Shown: piece after piece, positions 1 to 10,005 of the stretch
Numbering within the stretch: the stretch's first letter is position 1
How the letters are laid out: every line of letters starts with the position of its first letter
Origin: Anodontia alba
Lineage: Eukaryota; Mollusca; Bivalvia; Lucinida; Lucinidae
Assembly: GCA_964016985.1 (NCBI GenBank)
Contig: OZ024834.1
Span: 85,865,723 to 85,929,722 of the forward strand
Direction of reading: 5' to 3'
Length of the DNA: 64,000 bases
The notes under the pieces: generated by a model
Told to the model about the DNA's origin: nothing
Database searches by the model: none
Seen by the model: the letters and a program-made list of their open reading frames with translations, nothing else
Program-made: the position numbers and the translations under genes

Positions 1-605
1 AAAATTATAAGGATTTATAAAATATTTGAGATTTTTTGTAGGAAAAACACACACACAAAAAAAAGCAATATCCCAATGTGAACAGTGAAAACCTAGCATG
101 GTCTGCACATTTGCAATGTTTGAGCTGGATCTTAGTTTTTCAGAGTACATATGCTACAATTTTATAAATCTTTTACTACATGTATTTAAAGCACATGCCT
201 CGGTATTGTTTAATCTTGGCGCTGCCTCTATGTGCCTCAGGTGCCCGGCAGCGTTGAAAATCTGAATGTCTGTCTGTTTAATCTGCTAACTATTATCAAG
301 ACAAGGTAAAATATTTGGACATCCTTAATTAAAAAAAAATTCTTTTTTTTTTTTTTTTTTTTTTGCATATACCATAATTTGGGTCTTTAAAAGCCTTGAC
401 GTCAGATAAGATGTTTCTTTGCTTGAAGGAAAAGAAAAAAATCAAGTATTTTTCTTATTGCACCATATAAATATTTCTAAAATCTCCAAAGAATCATTTC
501 AGGATTTCATATTTTTCTGTGAAAAATATTTTGATATCTCTGCAGAATTGATTCAGGAATGCATTTTAAATTATATGTAACATGTAACATCATACAATTT
601 GTACA
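1..605. other. Intergenic AT-rich DNA with a truncated SINE-C tail
   Basis: No gene seen. Bases ~210-270 match the 3' part of the SINE-C copy at 2574-2841 (GCTGCCTCTATGTGCCTCAG-like tail). A T run follows at 341-364. Confidence 0.6.
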
Positions 606-921
606 TATGGGCCGGCCTCGGTGGCTCATTTGGATGCGCGTCCGACTGGAGACCAGGAGGTCGCGGGTTTGACCCCCGCCGAGGTCGGCAACATTCTTTC
701 ATGGAGATTGATCATGAAATATTTTCTACGGTCATTTTCTCTCTCTTCCGCTGATTCAAGAAGGGCAGTTGTCAGTTTCTGGCGAAAGAATGTGCACAAT
801 ACTGGTTAACAGCATAGAGGACTAAGCCTGTCCAGTAAATGTGTGGCTAGGTAAACTGACTGCGCTCGACATGACCCCATTGGGTTGACTGGGCCGTAAA
901 ACCTCAACACAAACAAACAAA
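606..921 (+). mobile_element. SINE-A copy, full length
   Basis: A tRNA-like head has an A box (TGGCTCATTTGGA) and a B box (GGGTTTGACCCCC). A ~230 bp unrelated body follows, ending CCGTAAAACCTCAACACAAA and a short ACAAAC tail. A 12-bp target-site duplication, ACAATTTGTACA, lies at 594-605 and 922-933. The 62-codon reading frame inside is a repeat artefact. Confidence 0.93.
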
Positions 922-1151
922 ACAATTTGTACAACAGATTTTGGGACATTGATACTGTCCCAGTGTTTAGACTATTCATGGTATTTTGCTCGCAGAAATT
1001 TTAATTGCATAATATGTTGATTAAACATATGTATTCCTGTTTGTTAATAGAATGGGGCCAAAATGTTTTTGAGATCTGATTGTTGAGTTGTGGATTTTAC
1101 CCAAATTCCTTAAACTATTTGACAATTAACATATTGCTAACATACATATAC

Positions 1152-1341
1152 ATAGCTCTTGATAAGATGCTTTTATCAGTCCAAAAGTATTGATATTTTT
1201 CTTATTTCTCCACAAAAACTTATGTTGTGGGTACTCATTAGAAGCGCACCTCAGGCGCTTCTGATGTGTACCAACAACATATGTTTTTGTGGAGAAATAA
1301 GAAAAAAATATACCTCATACCCACTCTTATCTAGACCTATG
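1152..1341. repeat. M3 palindromic element
   Basis: A near-perfect hairpin. The arms hold CTTATTTCTCCACAAAAAC and GGGTACTCATTAGAAGCGC, centred near 1252. The ends are like CATAGCTCTTGATAAG and CTTATCTAGACCTATG. Confidence 0.75.
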
Positions 1342-1404
1342 CATATACTAACAAAAACATTAAATTAAATTAAAGGTAGTACTGTGATGTGTTGTGATTT
1401 GAAA

Positions 1405-1575
1405 TAGCTTCAGATAAGAGTGGGTATCCACATAATATTTTTCTTATTTGTCAACGAAAACATACAGTGAGGCACTTCTTATGATTATCCACGATGTATG
1501 TTTTCATGGAGAAGTAAGAAAAATATCAGTATTTTTTGGAAGAAAAAGTGTCGTTTCTGGAGCTGTGATTTTCAT
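1405..1575. repeat. M3 palindromic element, diverged copy
   Basis: It starts CTTCAGATAAGAGTGGGTAT and ends near TTTCTGGAGCTGTGA. The inner arms around TGAGGCACTTCTTATGA are decayed. Confidence 0.6.
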
Positions 1576-1818
1576 TTACTGTCATTACAAAAATGTGTGC
1601 CTCATATTATGAATTACTTCTGTAATTTGTAAATACCATAAACTTCAGGACCAAAAAATCAATGGACTTCTGAATTTATTATCAGTCTATATTTTTGCGG
1701 GAAGGAGAAGTAACTGTTTTATATAAAGGGAGGCAATTTCAAAATAGAAGCAGTGAAATTACCTACCATTGCAAATTGGTTATTTCTGTTCCCAACATTA
1801 GTTCAGTTGATTAATAAG

Positions 1819-2031
1819 TTAAATCTTGGCATACTGGGTAAAAATTTCAGTAGATGACAATTTGACATATTTTTCTTATTTTTCACAGAAGATAAGCTTT
1901 GACATTTCATGCAAATTGTCTCCACAAGAGACAGTTTGCATGAAATGCCAAAGCCCATTTTCTGGAAAAAAATGAGAAAATATCACCCATTTGTCAGCTG
2001 CTGAATTTGCCCAGAGAATGATAAAAGTTAA
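1819..2031. repeat. M2 hairpin element with TTAA borders
   Basis: TTAA lies at 1819-1822 and 2028-2031. Long arms include TTTCATGCAAATTGTCTCC and its complement, around a centre near 1925. The termini read AATCTTGGCATACTGGGTAA and the complement of CCAGAGAATGATAAAAG. Confidence 0.72.
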
Positions 2032-2207
2032 ATGATTAGTATGTTAATCAACCCAGGGGTCTTTCTAGATACTGTCCAAATTTTAGGGTATTTACAGAAC
2101 GTTAAATGTCATTGTGTGATTTACATGTGTGTTCTATTTTGTACCTGACATCAGAAAATGCCAAATAACAGTTTTGTCAAGTGCCTATCTTGGTGTATAA
2201 TTGAGTC

Positions 2208-2419
2208 TTAACCGTTGTCATGCTGAATAAATTAAAATGCCATGCCCACTTCCAATTTTCAGCCAATCAGATTACTTGATCCAGTTTGTTGTTACAAATT
2301 CACATACTGAATCACAAACAGTGCAGATCCAGATCAATTGGCTTCTTCAGAAGCCAACTGATCTGGATCTACACTGTTTGCAAAGGCATGGTATATCCAG
2401 ATTCAGCAGGACGGGTTAA
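2208..2419 (+). repeat. M1 hairpin element with TTAA borders
   Basis: TTAA at 2208 and 2416 flanks a 212 bp element. Its ends (CCGTTGTCATGCTGA and the complement of CAGCAGGACGGG) are inverted copies. The core hairpin at 2325-2385 has outer arms AACAGTGCAGATCC and GGATCTACACTGTT and inner arms CAGTTGGCTTC/GAAGCCAACTG type. The end structure fits a piggyBac-like MITE. Confidence 0.78.
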
Positions 2420-2573
2420 CAGTGAAGACCCTGATCAGACCTCTCCATTGGGAGCTTTCCTTTGGGACTAGTTTGATCTGGGACTACACAACTTTCTTAG
2501 ACATGGCTGGCCTAGTATTTAGGATAAATACAAAGTCGGTATATAAGAAGCATTTTGAAACAAGGTATCATAC

Positions 2574-2841
2574 GTGGGCTGGATGGCCTAGTGGTTAGAA
2601 CACTCAACTTTCAAGTGGGATATCGTTGGTTTGAGTCCTGCTCGGGTCGAGATAATTTTCAGACCATTAGTACACCTAGCTCATACTCAAAGTGCCCTGG
2701 GTTGAGTAAAAAGTGGACAGGGCCACGCTTGGTGACAGACGGAGGCACCAAATGTGCATGGGTGATCCATGAAAATACATGTACATAACAATCACCGCTG
2801 CCTCTTTGTGCCTCGGGTGCCTGGTAGCATTAAAAATCCGC
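2574..2841 (+). mobile_element. SINE-C copy (tRNA-headed)
   Basis: The tRNA-like head has an A box (GGCCTAGTGGTTAGAAC) near 2586 and a B box (GGTTTGAGTCC) at about 2628. The body ends TGCCTCGGGTGCCTGGTAGC. A 14-bp target-site duplication with one mismatch lies at 2560-2573 (ACAAGGTATCATAC) and 2842-2855. Confidence 0.8.
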
Positions 2842-2989
2842 ACAAGGTGTCATACTACAGCAGCAGTTGGTGGTGCCTGCCAGGGCCTTCATGCTTTGCC
2901 AATAGTCTATATTAACCAAGATTGCATACATGAGTTCTGAAAGCCTTCATCAGACTCCAAGGACATGCATACTAATATCCAATAAAAAA

Positions 2990-3170
2990 AAAAAATCGGA
3001 TGACAGTTTGAATTTTCTTATTTTTCCCAGAAATAGGGTTTGATGTTTCATGCAGTTTGTCTCCTAAGGTGCATGAAATGTCAAATCTTATTTTCTGGAA
3101 AAAATAAGAGAAAACATCATCAACCTGTCATATGATGAATAAGTCCGGTGAATGCTAAGGATAGTCAGAT
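2990..3170. repeat. M2-type hairpin, partial
   Basis: TTTTTCCCAGAAATAGGGTT and TTTCATGCAGTTTGTCTCC are followed by their inverted copies around 3068. The element ends are decayed. Confidence 0.55.
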
Positions 3171-3767
3171 ACTTTTCTGTTGACATAATATGCTAAATGA
3201 TCCTTTTTCACTTGACACAGCCTAGTGTGGGTTGTGAAATATGTTGTCATTGTATGTCTTGGTTTCATATTGTTAGTATATTCTAGTCAGAGTTAATGAA
3301 CATATTGTGAGGAAGGCTACAAAAAAAAAAAAAATAAAAAAATTTTTTATCTCGCATGTTTTAAGGGTTTGAAATAATAAAATAAGAATAGTAAAGGCCT
3401 AACCCTGTGAAATCAGATGTAGCGAGACCTGCTTGCAGGGATGTCAGCTTTACATTGTGGCCCTCCAATTCTGAAAATTTGTTAGGGGCCATGTCCCACT
3501 TTTGTTTAATGCCCACATTTAATATTTACTTAATCAGAATGTTTTCATTTATATTGTCCCTTCGCTGACCAGAACAGGTTGTTTCCTACTCTCTGTATGC
3601 TAATGAAGAGAATCTGCTCCCAAGGGCAGTAACTCCCTTTGAGAAGGGAGGCGAAAACTCTCAGGTCAGTGTGATCTCATTCGGAGGTATATCTATTCAT
3701 GTAAGTCGCACTCAGTAACAGTGAATAGCTGCATGTCATTGACAGAGTATGTCTTCAGTGGAGACCA
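3171..3767. other. Intergenic, no gene
   Basis: Mostly unique AT-rich sequence with an A run at 3321-3334. A partial hairpin of the AAGGGAGGCGAAAACTC / TCCCTTTGAGAAGGG type lies at 3600-3660. Confidence 0.5.
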
Positions 3768-4013
3768 GGCCCTGAGGGTATAAAACTTTTTTCATGCTCA
3801 GCTGAGCTGAGCACGAAATTTGTCCTGTTAATAAATCTCAAATTACTAACAATTGCAAATTCTTTCTTGCTAAACATAGCTGAGCATGAAAATTTCTCTG
3901 CTAATAAGTATGAAAAAGCCAACAACAATAGTTGGCATTTTCATATTTTTTAGTAGAGACAATTTCATGTTCAGCTGAGTTGAGCATGAAAAAAGTTTTA
4001 TAACCTCAGGGCC
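3768..4013. repeat. Inverted-repeat element with ~45 bp termini
   Basis: The left end GGCCCTGAGGGTATAAAACT, running on through TTTTTTCATGCTCAGCTGAG, is matched by its complement at 3966-4013 with few mismatches. A second smaller dyad lies in the middle (CCAACAACAATAGTTGG). Confidence 0.72.
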
Positions 4014-4063
4014 AGATGTTAGCAAAAAGAACATTTGAATATAACCTGACATCATCTTCACAA

Positions 4064-4229
4064 TTCAAGAAGGGCAGTTGTCAGTTTCTGGCGAAAGAAT
4101 GTGCACAATACTGGGTAACCCCTTATAGGACTAAGCCTGCCCAGTAAACGTGTGATTAGGTAAACTGACCGCGCTCGACATGACCCCATTGGGTTGACTA
4201 GGCCGTAAAACCTCAACACAAACAAACAT
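4064..4229 (+). mobile_element. SINE-A copy, 5' truncated
   Basis: Only the 3' half is present, from TTCAAGAAGGGCAGTTGTCA to the CCTCAACACAAACAAAC tail. The tRNA head is missing. Confidence 0.85.
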
Positions 4230-4420
4230 AATGAGGTACTATTAGGTAGTATTGTCATCAAAATCATTTTATGTGTACACATGATGGTAAGGTTACAGTA
4301 AATTCTATGCATGTATTTTGTCCTCTATGCATGTCTTTGTAATTGAGCCATATTGACAAAAAATCTATGATGCAGTCAATGAAGGTCCCATTCAGCTGTT
4401 GATCAGTGACATTTCACATA

Positions 4421-4699
4421 TCATGAAAACATACCTGTATAATTTTGACCCTGTTAAACCCCACTTTTATATAGTAAAACTGGGGTTTACAGGGGTATAC
4501 ATTATTTTGCTTATTTCTCCTCAAAAACATAGATTGTGGGTACTTGTTAGAATTGCCTCGATGAGGTGATTCTAACGTGTACCCACAGTCTATGTTTTGA
4601 GCAGAAATATGAGAAAAAATCAGAATTTTTTATCTGAAAATTTTCATTTTTTTGGTGGAGCAATTTTCAATATATTTGAATAGGCATGTTTTCATAATG
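4421..4699. repeat. M4 inverted-repeat element
   Basis: The ends TCATGAAAACATACCTGTAT and AATAGGCATGTTTTCATAATG are inverted copies. The core hairpin is centred near 4563 (GCCTCGATGAGG-type loop), with arms holding AACATAGATTGTGGGTAC. Confidence 0.72.
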
Positions 4700-4868
4700 T
4701 CATAGCTCTAGGTAACATGCTTTTTTTCAGCCAAAAAGTGTTGCTTTTTTCTTATTTCTCCATGAAAAAATGTGCTGTGGGCATCATTAGAAGAGAGGCT
4801 TCTAATGAGTGCCACAACATGTTTTCATGGAGACACAAGAAAAATATTTATCTGGAGTTATGACTTCA
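4700..4868. repeat. M3 palindromic element
   Basis: It starts CATAGCTCTAGGTAACATGC and ends TATCTGGAGTTATGAC. The hairpin centre is near 4795. It directly abuts the M4 element. Confidence 0.68.
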
Positions 4869-4959
4869 GTACAGCCAAAGCAGGGTTTTGGTTACATGCT
4901 TACAAAATTATTCGATTCAATAGAATTTATCGACAAACAGAAAAAGCCATGCTTAAACT

Positions 4960-5220
4960 GCATAGATACTATATTTACCTTAAGTATTCAAACATCTTAA
5001 TTCCTTAGCATATTTGACCTAAAATTTGAAAAAAAAGTCCATTTTACTATCAGTTATTGTGTCTAAAAATTGCTGAACGAGTGGCAAGCTGTGTAGACCC
5101 TGATCAGATATCATATTCTGCGTTGATCTGGGACTATATTGTTTGCTCAGGCTTATCTGTCCAAATAAAGTAGTTCCGGTTAGCCGGTTTATCTGGGCCT
5201 TCACTGTTTGGATATGACAA
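4960..5220. repeat. M8 hairpin element, decayed
   Basis: It has the M8 frame: TTTACCTTAAGTATTC start, TGAACGAGTGGCAA, a core near 5085-5145 (GTAGACCCTGATCAGAT and complement) and GCTTATCTGTCCAAAT. Confidence 0.55.
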
Positions 5221-5460
5221 TGATCTTTTTCACATGTCGTGGCTTATTTTAGAGGACTTGTTATGGAGAGGTATTTGATGATAATTTTGGGATAACTTAA
5301 TCCAGTTCTGCCCAAAAAAAGTAGTTCCGGTTAGCCGGTTTATCTGGGCCTTCACTGTTTGGATATGACAATGATCTTTTTCACATATTGTGGCTCATTT
5401 TAGAGGACTTGTTATGGAGGGGTATTTGATGATAATTTTGGGATAACTTAACCCAGTTCT
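5170..5460. repeat. Tandem duplication, 151-bp unit, two copies
   Basis: The unit starts GTAGTTCCGGTTAGCCGG at 5170 and again at 5321, and both copies run on to GGGATAACTTAA. They differ at only a few positions, so the duplication is recent. Confidence 0.85.
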
Positions 5461-5580
5461 CCATTAAAAAAACAATGTTGTGGTACTCATTAGAAGTGCC
5501 TCATTGAGGCACTTCTAATGAGTACCCACAACATAAGTTTTTATGGAAAAATAAGAAAAAAATATCCCAGATTTATCGCT
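5461..5580. repeat. M3 hairpin core
   Basis: Arms GTGGTACTCATTAGAAGTGC and complement meet at 5509 with loop CATTGAGG. The outer ends are missing. Confidence 0.6.
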
Positions 5581-6020
5581 AAATACTCCTCCAACAATAA
5601 ATTTGTTGTTTGTTGTAAATTCTAGAAAACCTTGTAGTGTAGTCCCCCAGAAGCTAGGCTGGTGTTTTGATGTTGTAAATATTTCAGTGGCCCTATTTAT
5701 TCCTTGTAAATAACTTTAAAACTACTCGTGTGTTAGATGTTTTCATTGTACCTGTATCACAGAAATAGAAGGCTGGGAGACACTTAGTGTATTTTCTGCC
5801 ATTTTTACAAGCGAGAAAATTTTTGATACTGTTTGCTTTCCTGCATCTCAAACCAATTCTGAAAAAGAGTCTGCTATGAAATGATTTGGGAAATTAAATT
5901 TAGGGAGCAAATTCTTTCCCTTTAGAGTAGACCCTTTTTCAGAAGGGAGGTAAAACAACTTGACAGAGTTGCTTCCCCTAAAAAATGTATCTACTCCCTT
6001 AACCTTGTCATGCTGAATAA
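5581..6020. other. Intergenic with a purine/pyrimidine hairpin and an M1 fragment
   Basis: A decayed inverted repeat (TTTCCCTTTAGAGTAGACCC, then CTTTTTCAGAAGGGAGG) lies at 5860-6000. Bases 5999-6020 match the first 20 of M1. Confidence 0.5.
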
Positions 6021-6295
6021 GCCGGCCTCAGCGGCTCAGTTAGATGCGTGTCAAACTGGAGACCATGAGGTTGTGGGTTCGACCCCCACAGAGGTCGGCA
6101 ACATTCTTTCATGGAGATTGATCGTGAAATATTTTCTACGGTCATTCCCTCCCTTCCGCTGATTTAAGAAGGGCAGTTGTCCGTTTCAGGCGAAAGAATG
6201 TGCACAATGCTGGGTAACTGCTTAGAGGACTAAGCCTGCCCAGTAAAAGTGTGGTTAGGTAAGCTGACCACGCTGGACATGACCCCATTGGGTTG
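6021..6295 (+). mobile_element. SINE-A copy, 5' part, interrupted by another SINE-A
   Basis: A tRNA head at 6021 (GCCGGCCTCAGCGGCTCAG) and body run to CCCATTGGGTTG, where a second SINE-A is inserted. The last ~50 bases resume at 6608. Confidence 0.92.
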
Positions 6296-6607
6296 TTTGT
6301 TTGTGTTGAGGTTTTATGGTCCAGTCAACCCAATGGGGTCGTGTCAAGTGCGGTCAGTTTACCAAGCCACACGTTTACTGGGCAGGCTTAGTCATCTAAG
6401 CGGTTAAACAGTACATGTATTGTGCATATTCTTTTGCCAGAAACTGACAACTGCCCTTCTTGAATCAGCAGAAGGGAGGGAATGACAGCAGAAAATATTT
6501 TACGATCAATCTCCACGAAAGAATGTTGCCAACCTCGGCTGGGGTTGAAACCACGACCTCCTGGTCTCCAGTCAGACGGCGCATCCAACTGAGCCACCGA
6601 GGCCGGC
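6296..6607 (-). mobile_element. SINE-A copy nested inside another SINE-A
   Basis: A full-length antisense copy from the TTTGTTTGTGTTGAGG tail to the GAGGCCGGCC head. The host element's CCCATTGGGTTG appears on both sides (6284-6295 and 6609-6620) as a 12-bp target-site duplication. Confidence 0.95.
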
Positions 6608-6656
6608 CCCCATTGGGTTGATTGAGCCGTAAAACCTCAACACAAACACAAACAAA
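6608..6656 (+). mobile_element. SINE-A copy, displaced 3' end
   Basis: This is the remaining tail of the copy starting at 6021: GGGTTGATTGAGCCGTAAAA then CCTCAACACAAAC. Confidence 0.9.
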
Positions 6657-6883
6657 CAAGAGGGTGGGGATGACACCCTGTTTGCTTTCCTCCAGACCAA
6701 GCTCCTGAAAAGGGGTCTATTCTAAAAGTAAAGAATTTTCTCCCGATCTTGCCTTTCAGAGTAGGCCCTCTTTCACTTTCTTTTAGACAGCTTTAGAAGG
6801 ACTGCAAGAAAAATTTTGTCAAAAGTTGTCTCCCCTGAGAGTATCCATTCTCACTTAACTTGTATATTAACTGATCAAGCAAA

Positions 6884-7092
6884 CTGATTGCCATGCTGAA
6901 TAAATTAAGATGCCACACCCATTTCTAACTTTCAGTCAATTAGATTACTTGATCGTGCTTGTTGATAAAAATTCACGTAAATAACAAACAGTGCAGATCC
7001 AGATCAGTTGGCTTCTACAGAAGCCAACTGATCTGGGTCTACAGTTTGCAAAGACATTGCATTTACAGGTTCAGCAGAAACAGGGTAAATAC
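6884..7092 (+). repeat. M1 hairpin element, decayed ends
   Basis: It starts GCCATGCTGAATAAATTAAG. The core hairpin at 6988-7053 has AACAGTGCAGATCC outer arms and GGCTTCTACAGAAGCC at the loop. It ends near GCAGAAACAGGGTAA. Confidence 0.65.
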
Positions 7093-7680
7093 TTTGGGCT
7101 TTTTTGCATATCCTTTGAAGACCAATTTTTAGCTCTCCTGTACGAAAGTTCACCTATAGTGATATCAGTCATATGACGTTGGTTTTATTCAGTGTAGAAA
7201 CAAAGAAATACTATTATGCCCTCTTTCCTCACCCCACCACACTGAGAAGAAAAACAAATTTCAAAATTTCATCAGCTGCAACTGTAACTAGCATTTTAAG
7301 GGTTGACAATTCAACAGACAGGGGAAAGGTTTTTTTGGAAAGACACAAAATAAGCAACAAACAGTCATTTTCAGAAATACTTTTATCAAGTATTTCTTTC
7401 ATCACAGATATTAATAATATTGCAGTGTGTTTATGAAATTACATGATATATAAATACATGGCACATACATGTATCTAGAAACAAGACAACTAACCATACA
7501 TGTATAGTCTTACCCTACAATAAATAAAATTAGAAGACCAAACCTGGCATTTACTCATTTTCCCCATAAAACAGGACTTGAAATTTCCTGTGGCTTGCAT
7601 CAAGTGTAAAGTGTTTTATAGGAAAAAATGTACAAAAGTCATCCCCTAATATTTAAATTCAGTGTAATATAAATTAACAG
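7093..7680. other. Intergenic, no gene recognised
   Basis: An 87-codon plus-strand frame at 7173-7436 has no recognisable domain and looks like chance. Hairpin arms around AAATTTCCTGTGGCTTGC at 7570-7600 are weak. Confidence 0.45.
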
Positions 7681-7689
7681 GAGAATTTT

Positions 7690-7850
7690 TTTTTTTTATT
7701 TTTCTTACTTTTTACTAAAAAGGATTTTCCCCCATCATAAAATGGGACGACATTTCAAGTGAATTTTTGTCTAGGGTGAAAGTTCACATGAAATGTCAAT
7801 TTCTATCTTGGTGAAAAAAATAATAAAATGCCTCCTAATATCTAAATTCA
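7690..7850. repeat. Hairpin of M2-like type with CACATGAAATGTC arms
   Basis: GACGACATTTCAAGTGAATT at about 7747 pairs with CACATGAAATGTC near 7787. TTTTTCTTACTTTT-like outer arms are also present. Confidence 0.5.
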
Positions 7851-7854
7851 GGAC

Positions 7855-8080
7855 ACTAAGGATTATGCTAAATGTCCTAAAATTTTGTATAAAGTTTCTG
7901 ACAAAATGACATGTAAACAGTGCAGACCCAGATCAGACTGCTCCTTCAGGAGCAGTCTGATCAGGCTCTGCACTGTTTGCCATTCCACAAAGCAATTTTA
8001 GGAACAAGTGCATAAAAGGCAAAATTTAAGCCAAAAAAGTTTGGAATAAAGTGTTCTAAATTTAAAGACACATTTTTTTC
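7855..8080. repeat. M5 hairpin element
   Basis: It starts ACTAAGGATTATGCTAAATG. The core at 7917-7980 has GTGCAGACCCAGATCAGAC and complement around CTCCTTCAGGAG. It ends in the GGCCAAAAAAGTTTGGAATA block shared with other M5 copies. Confidence 0.65.
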
Positions 8081-8440
8081 CTTCTTTGGCTAGACCCCCC
8101 CTTCATGATCACCCCCAATATACAGTCCTGATAACAGAGCGCACATCAAAGGCTTATCTTATCTAAGTGATTATGGAGTCTTTATAAGGCTGTTAAGTCT
8201 CCTTAGGTGGGGCCATATAAGGGTTAATTCATAAAATAGAGCAGTATTCAATATGTTACTTCAGAACCAAATAAATTCATTTGCAAATTTTGCATTTAAT
8301 TTTTTGATTTTATTTGTTGATTTGTATTGTATCATTTTATTTTTTTATTTTTGATAGTTTTTCCTAAATACAAAAGTGTTGTTTTTTTTTTCTTGCATTG
8401 TGAAAAAAGTACAAAGATAGAAATATAAAATTGAAAATAT

Positions 8441-8471
<31 letters not shown>

Positions 8472-8680
8472 TTTTCTAAAGTAAATAAGAACACTGCACA
8501 ATCATTCCATTTCCATTTCGGTAAAACAATACATTATGGAATATGTCAAAAAGTTCTTAGACAAGTTAGAATGTGTATTTTATGCCAAAAAGCTTCTCTT
8601 TTTCAATGAATACATAAATAACTAAATAAAATACTATCTATCTTCTTAATTTTCTGTATTTGATCCAAAGAAACAGATAA
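8081..8680. other. Intergenic AT-rich DNA with TTTA microsatellite
   Basis: An ATTT tetranucleotide repeat lies at about 8440-8475. Nothing else was recognised. Confidence 0.5.
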
Positions 8681-8689
8681 AGAGGGCAT

Positions 8690-8850
8690 TTGGTGATAAA
8701 TTAGCATACAGGCACAAATATCTATATTTCTCCATAAAATATGTTGTGGGTTTCATTAGAACTGCCTGGGAGAGGTAATTCTAATGAATAAAAACCAGGT
8801 ATATTTTATTGAATAAACAGAAGAAAAAAATAATATCAAATTATCACCAA
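8690..8850. repeat. M3 palindrome, decayed
   Basis: TCTCCATAAAATATGTTGTG pairs loosely with the block at 8780-8815 around TGCCTGGGAGAGG. Confidence 0.45.
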
Positions 8851-9206
8851 ATTACCCATCTTATCTATTTCTCTGTCTTCATCATAAACTGTGCAGATAT
8901 AAAATCTAATTTCCCCTTTTCAGGCCCCTACCTGTAAGGGTGGCCAAAGTCACCAAGAATTTCTTATCTTAATCTCCTTGGAGTCATTAGGGTGTTATGC
9001 AATCCGAAATGTGTCTTTAAGGACATTTACCATAACTAGCAGATGATTTACATTAAATTATCAAACCTAATCTTACCTAAACAACTTCTAGTGATAATTG
9101 TGCACAAATAGGAAGCTGGTCAAGCAATCTAATCCTGCCCGCAATTTTTTCCCGTATTGGAACCATTTGAAATGTGATACAAGAACAAAATTTGAATCAC
9201 CAACAT

Positions 9207-9390
9207 AGGTCTAGATAAGAGTGGGTATCGGGTAAATAGTTTTCTTATTTTTCGACAAAAACATATGTTGTGGGTACTCATTAGAAGCGCCTCTAATGAG
9301 TACCCACAACATATGTTTTTGTCAAAAAAAATAAGAAAAATGTAGCGACTTTTTTGTTGAAAAAAAAGTGCCTTATTAAGAGCTATGACT
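9207..9390. repeat. M3 palindromic element
   Basis: It starts GGTCTAGATAAGAGTGGGTA and ends TATTAAGAGCTATGAC. The hairpin is centred near 9290 with arms TTTTTCGACAAAAACATATG and complement. Confidence 0.72.
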
Positions 9391-9414
9391 GAGACATGAT
9401 TTGCGCTTCACAAT

Positions 9415-9615
9415 TTAACGATTACTACTCTCTGGGCAATTTCAGCATACAACAGAATGATGATTTTTTTATTTTTCCCCAGAAAATAGACTGACATTTA
9501 ATGCAAATTAGGAGACAAGTTGCATGAGATGCGTAATCTTACTTTCTGGGGAAAAAAATACGAAAAATGTTTCAAAATGTCAACTGCTGAAATTTTTAAC
9601 CAGCATCCTAAGCGT
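9415..9615. repeat. M2 hairpin element, decayed
   Basis: It starts TTTAACGATTACTACTCTCT and ends AACCAGCATCCTAAGCG. The arms hold CCCCAGAAAATAGACTGACA and complement. Confidence 0.55.
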
Positions 9616-9642
9616 TTACGAATAGCACTTGCCAAAACTTTT

Positions 9643-10005
9643 CTTTAAAGGCTCCATATCCCTCAAAAATAGGCATTTTTTATCCAAGAAAGATTTAATA
9701 TATTGATATATAGTATCAATAATCATAAAATGCAGCACCTGACAGCCTGTAAAAAATCTGTTAGTCTCTCGTTTTTGAACTGAATCAAAAATGAAATGAT
9801 TTTTTATCATATATTTGAATTAATGTTGGCAACATTAATTCAGAGATACGATAAAAAATCATTTCATTTCAAAAACGGGAGACTAACTGAAATTTTACAG
9901 GCTGTCAGGTGCCACATTTCATGATTGTATTAATACCATGTATCAATTTATTAAACTTTTCTTGGACAATAAAATGTCTATTTTTGAGGGATATTGAGCC
10001 TTTAA
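9643..10005. repeat. M9 long inverted repeat with TTAA borders
   Basis: The left end, TTAA then AGGCTCCATATCCCTC, mirrors the right end GATATTGAGCCT then TTAA. Arms of ~160 bp include AATAATCATAAAATGCAGCA and meet near 9828 (GTTGGCAAC). A second copy lies at 18496-18833. Confidence 0.78.

Noticed and set aside
606..690. Possible functional tRNA gene at the SINE-A head
   Set aside because: The same head is repeated about 20 times with the same body and tail; the anticodon stem is poor.
7173..7436. 87-codon plus-strand frame
   Set aside because: No recognisable domain, no splice or promoter context, composition like surrounding AT-rich DNA.
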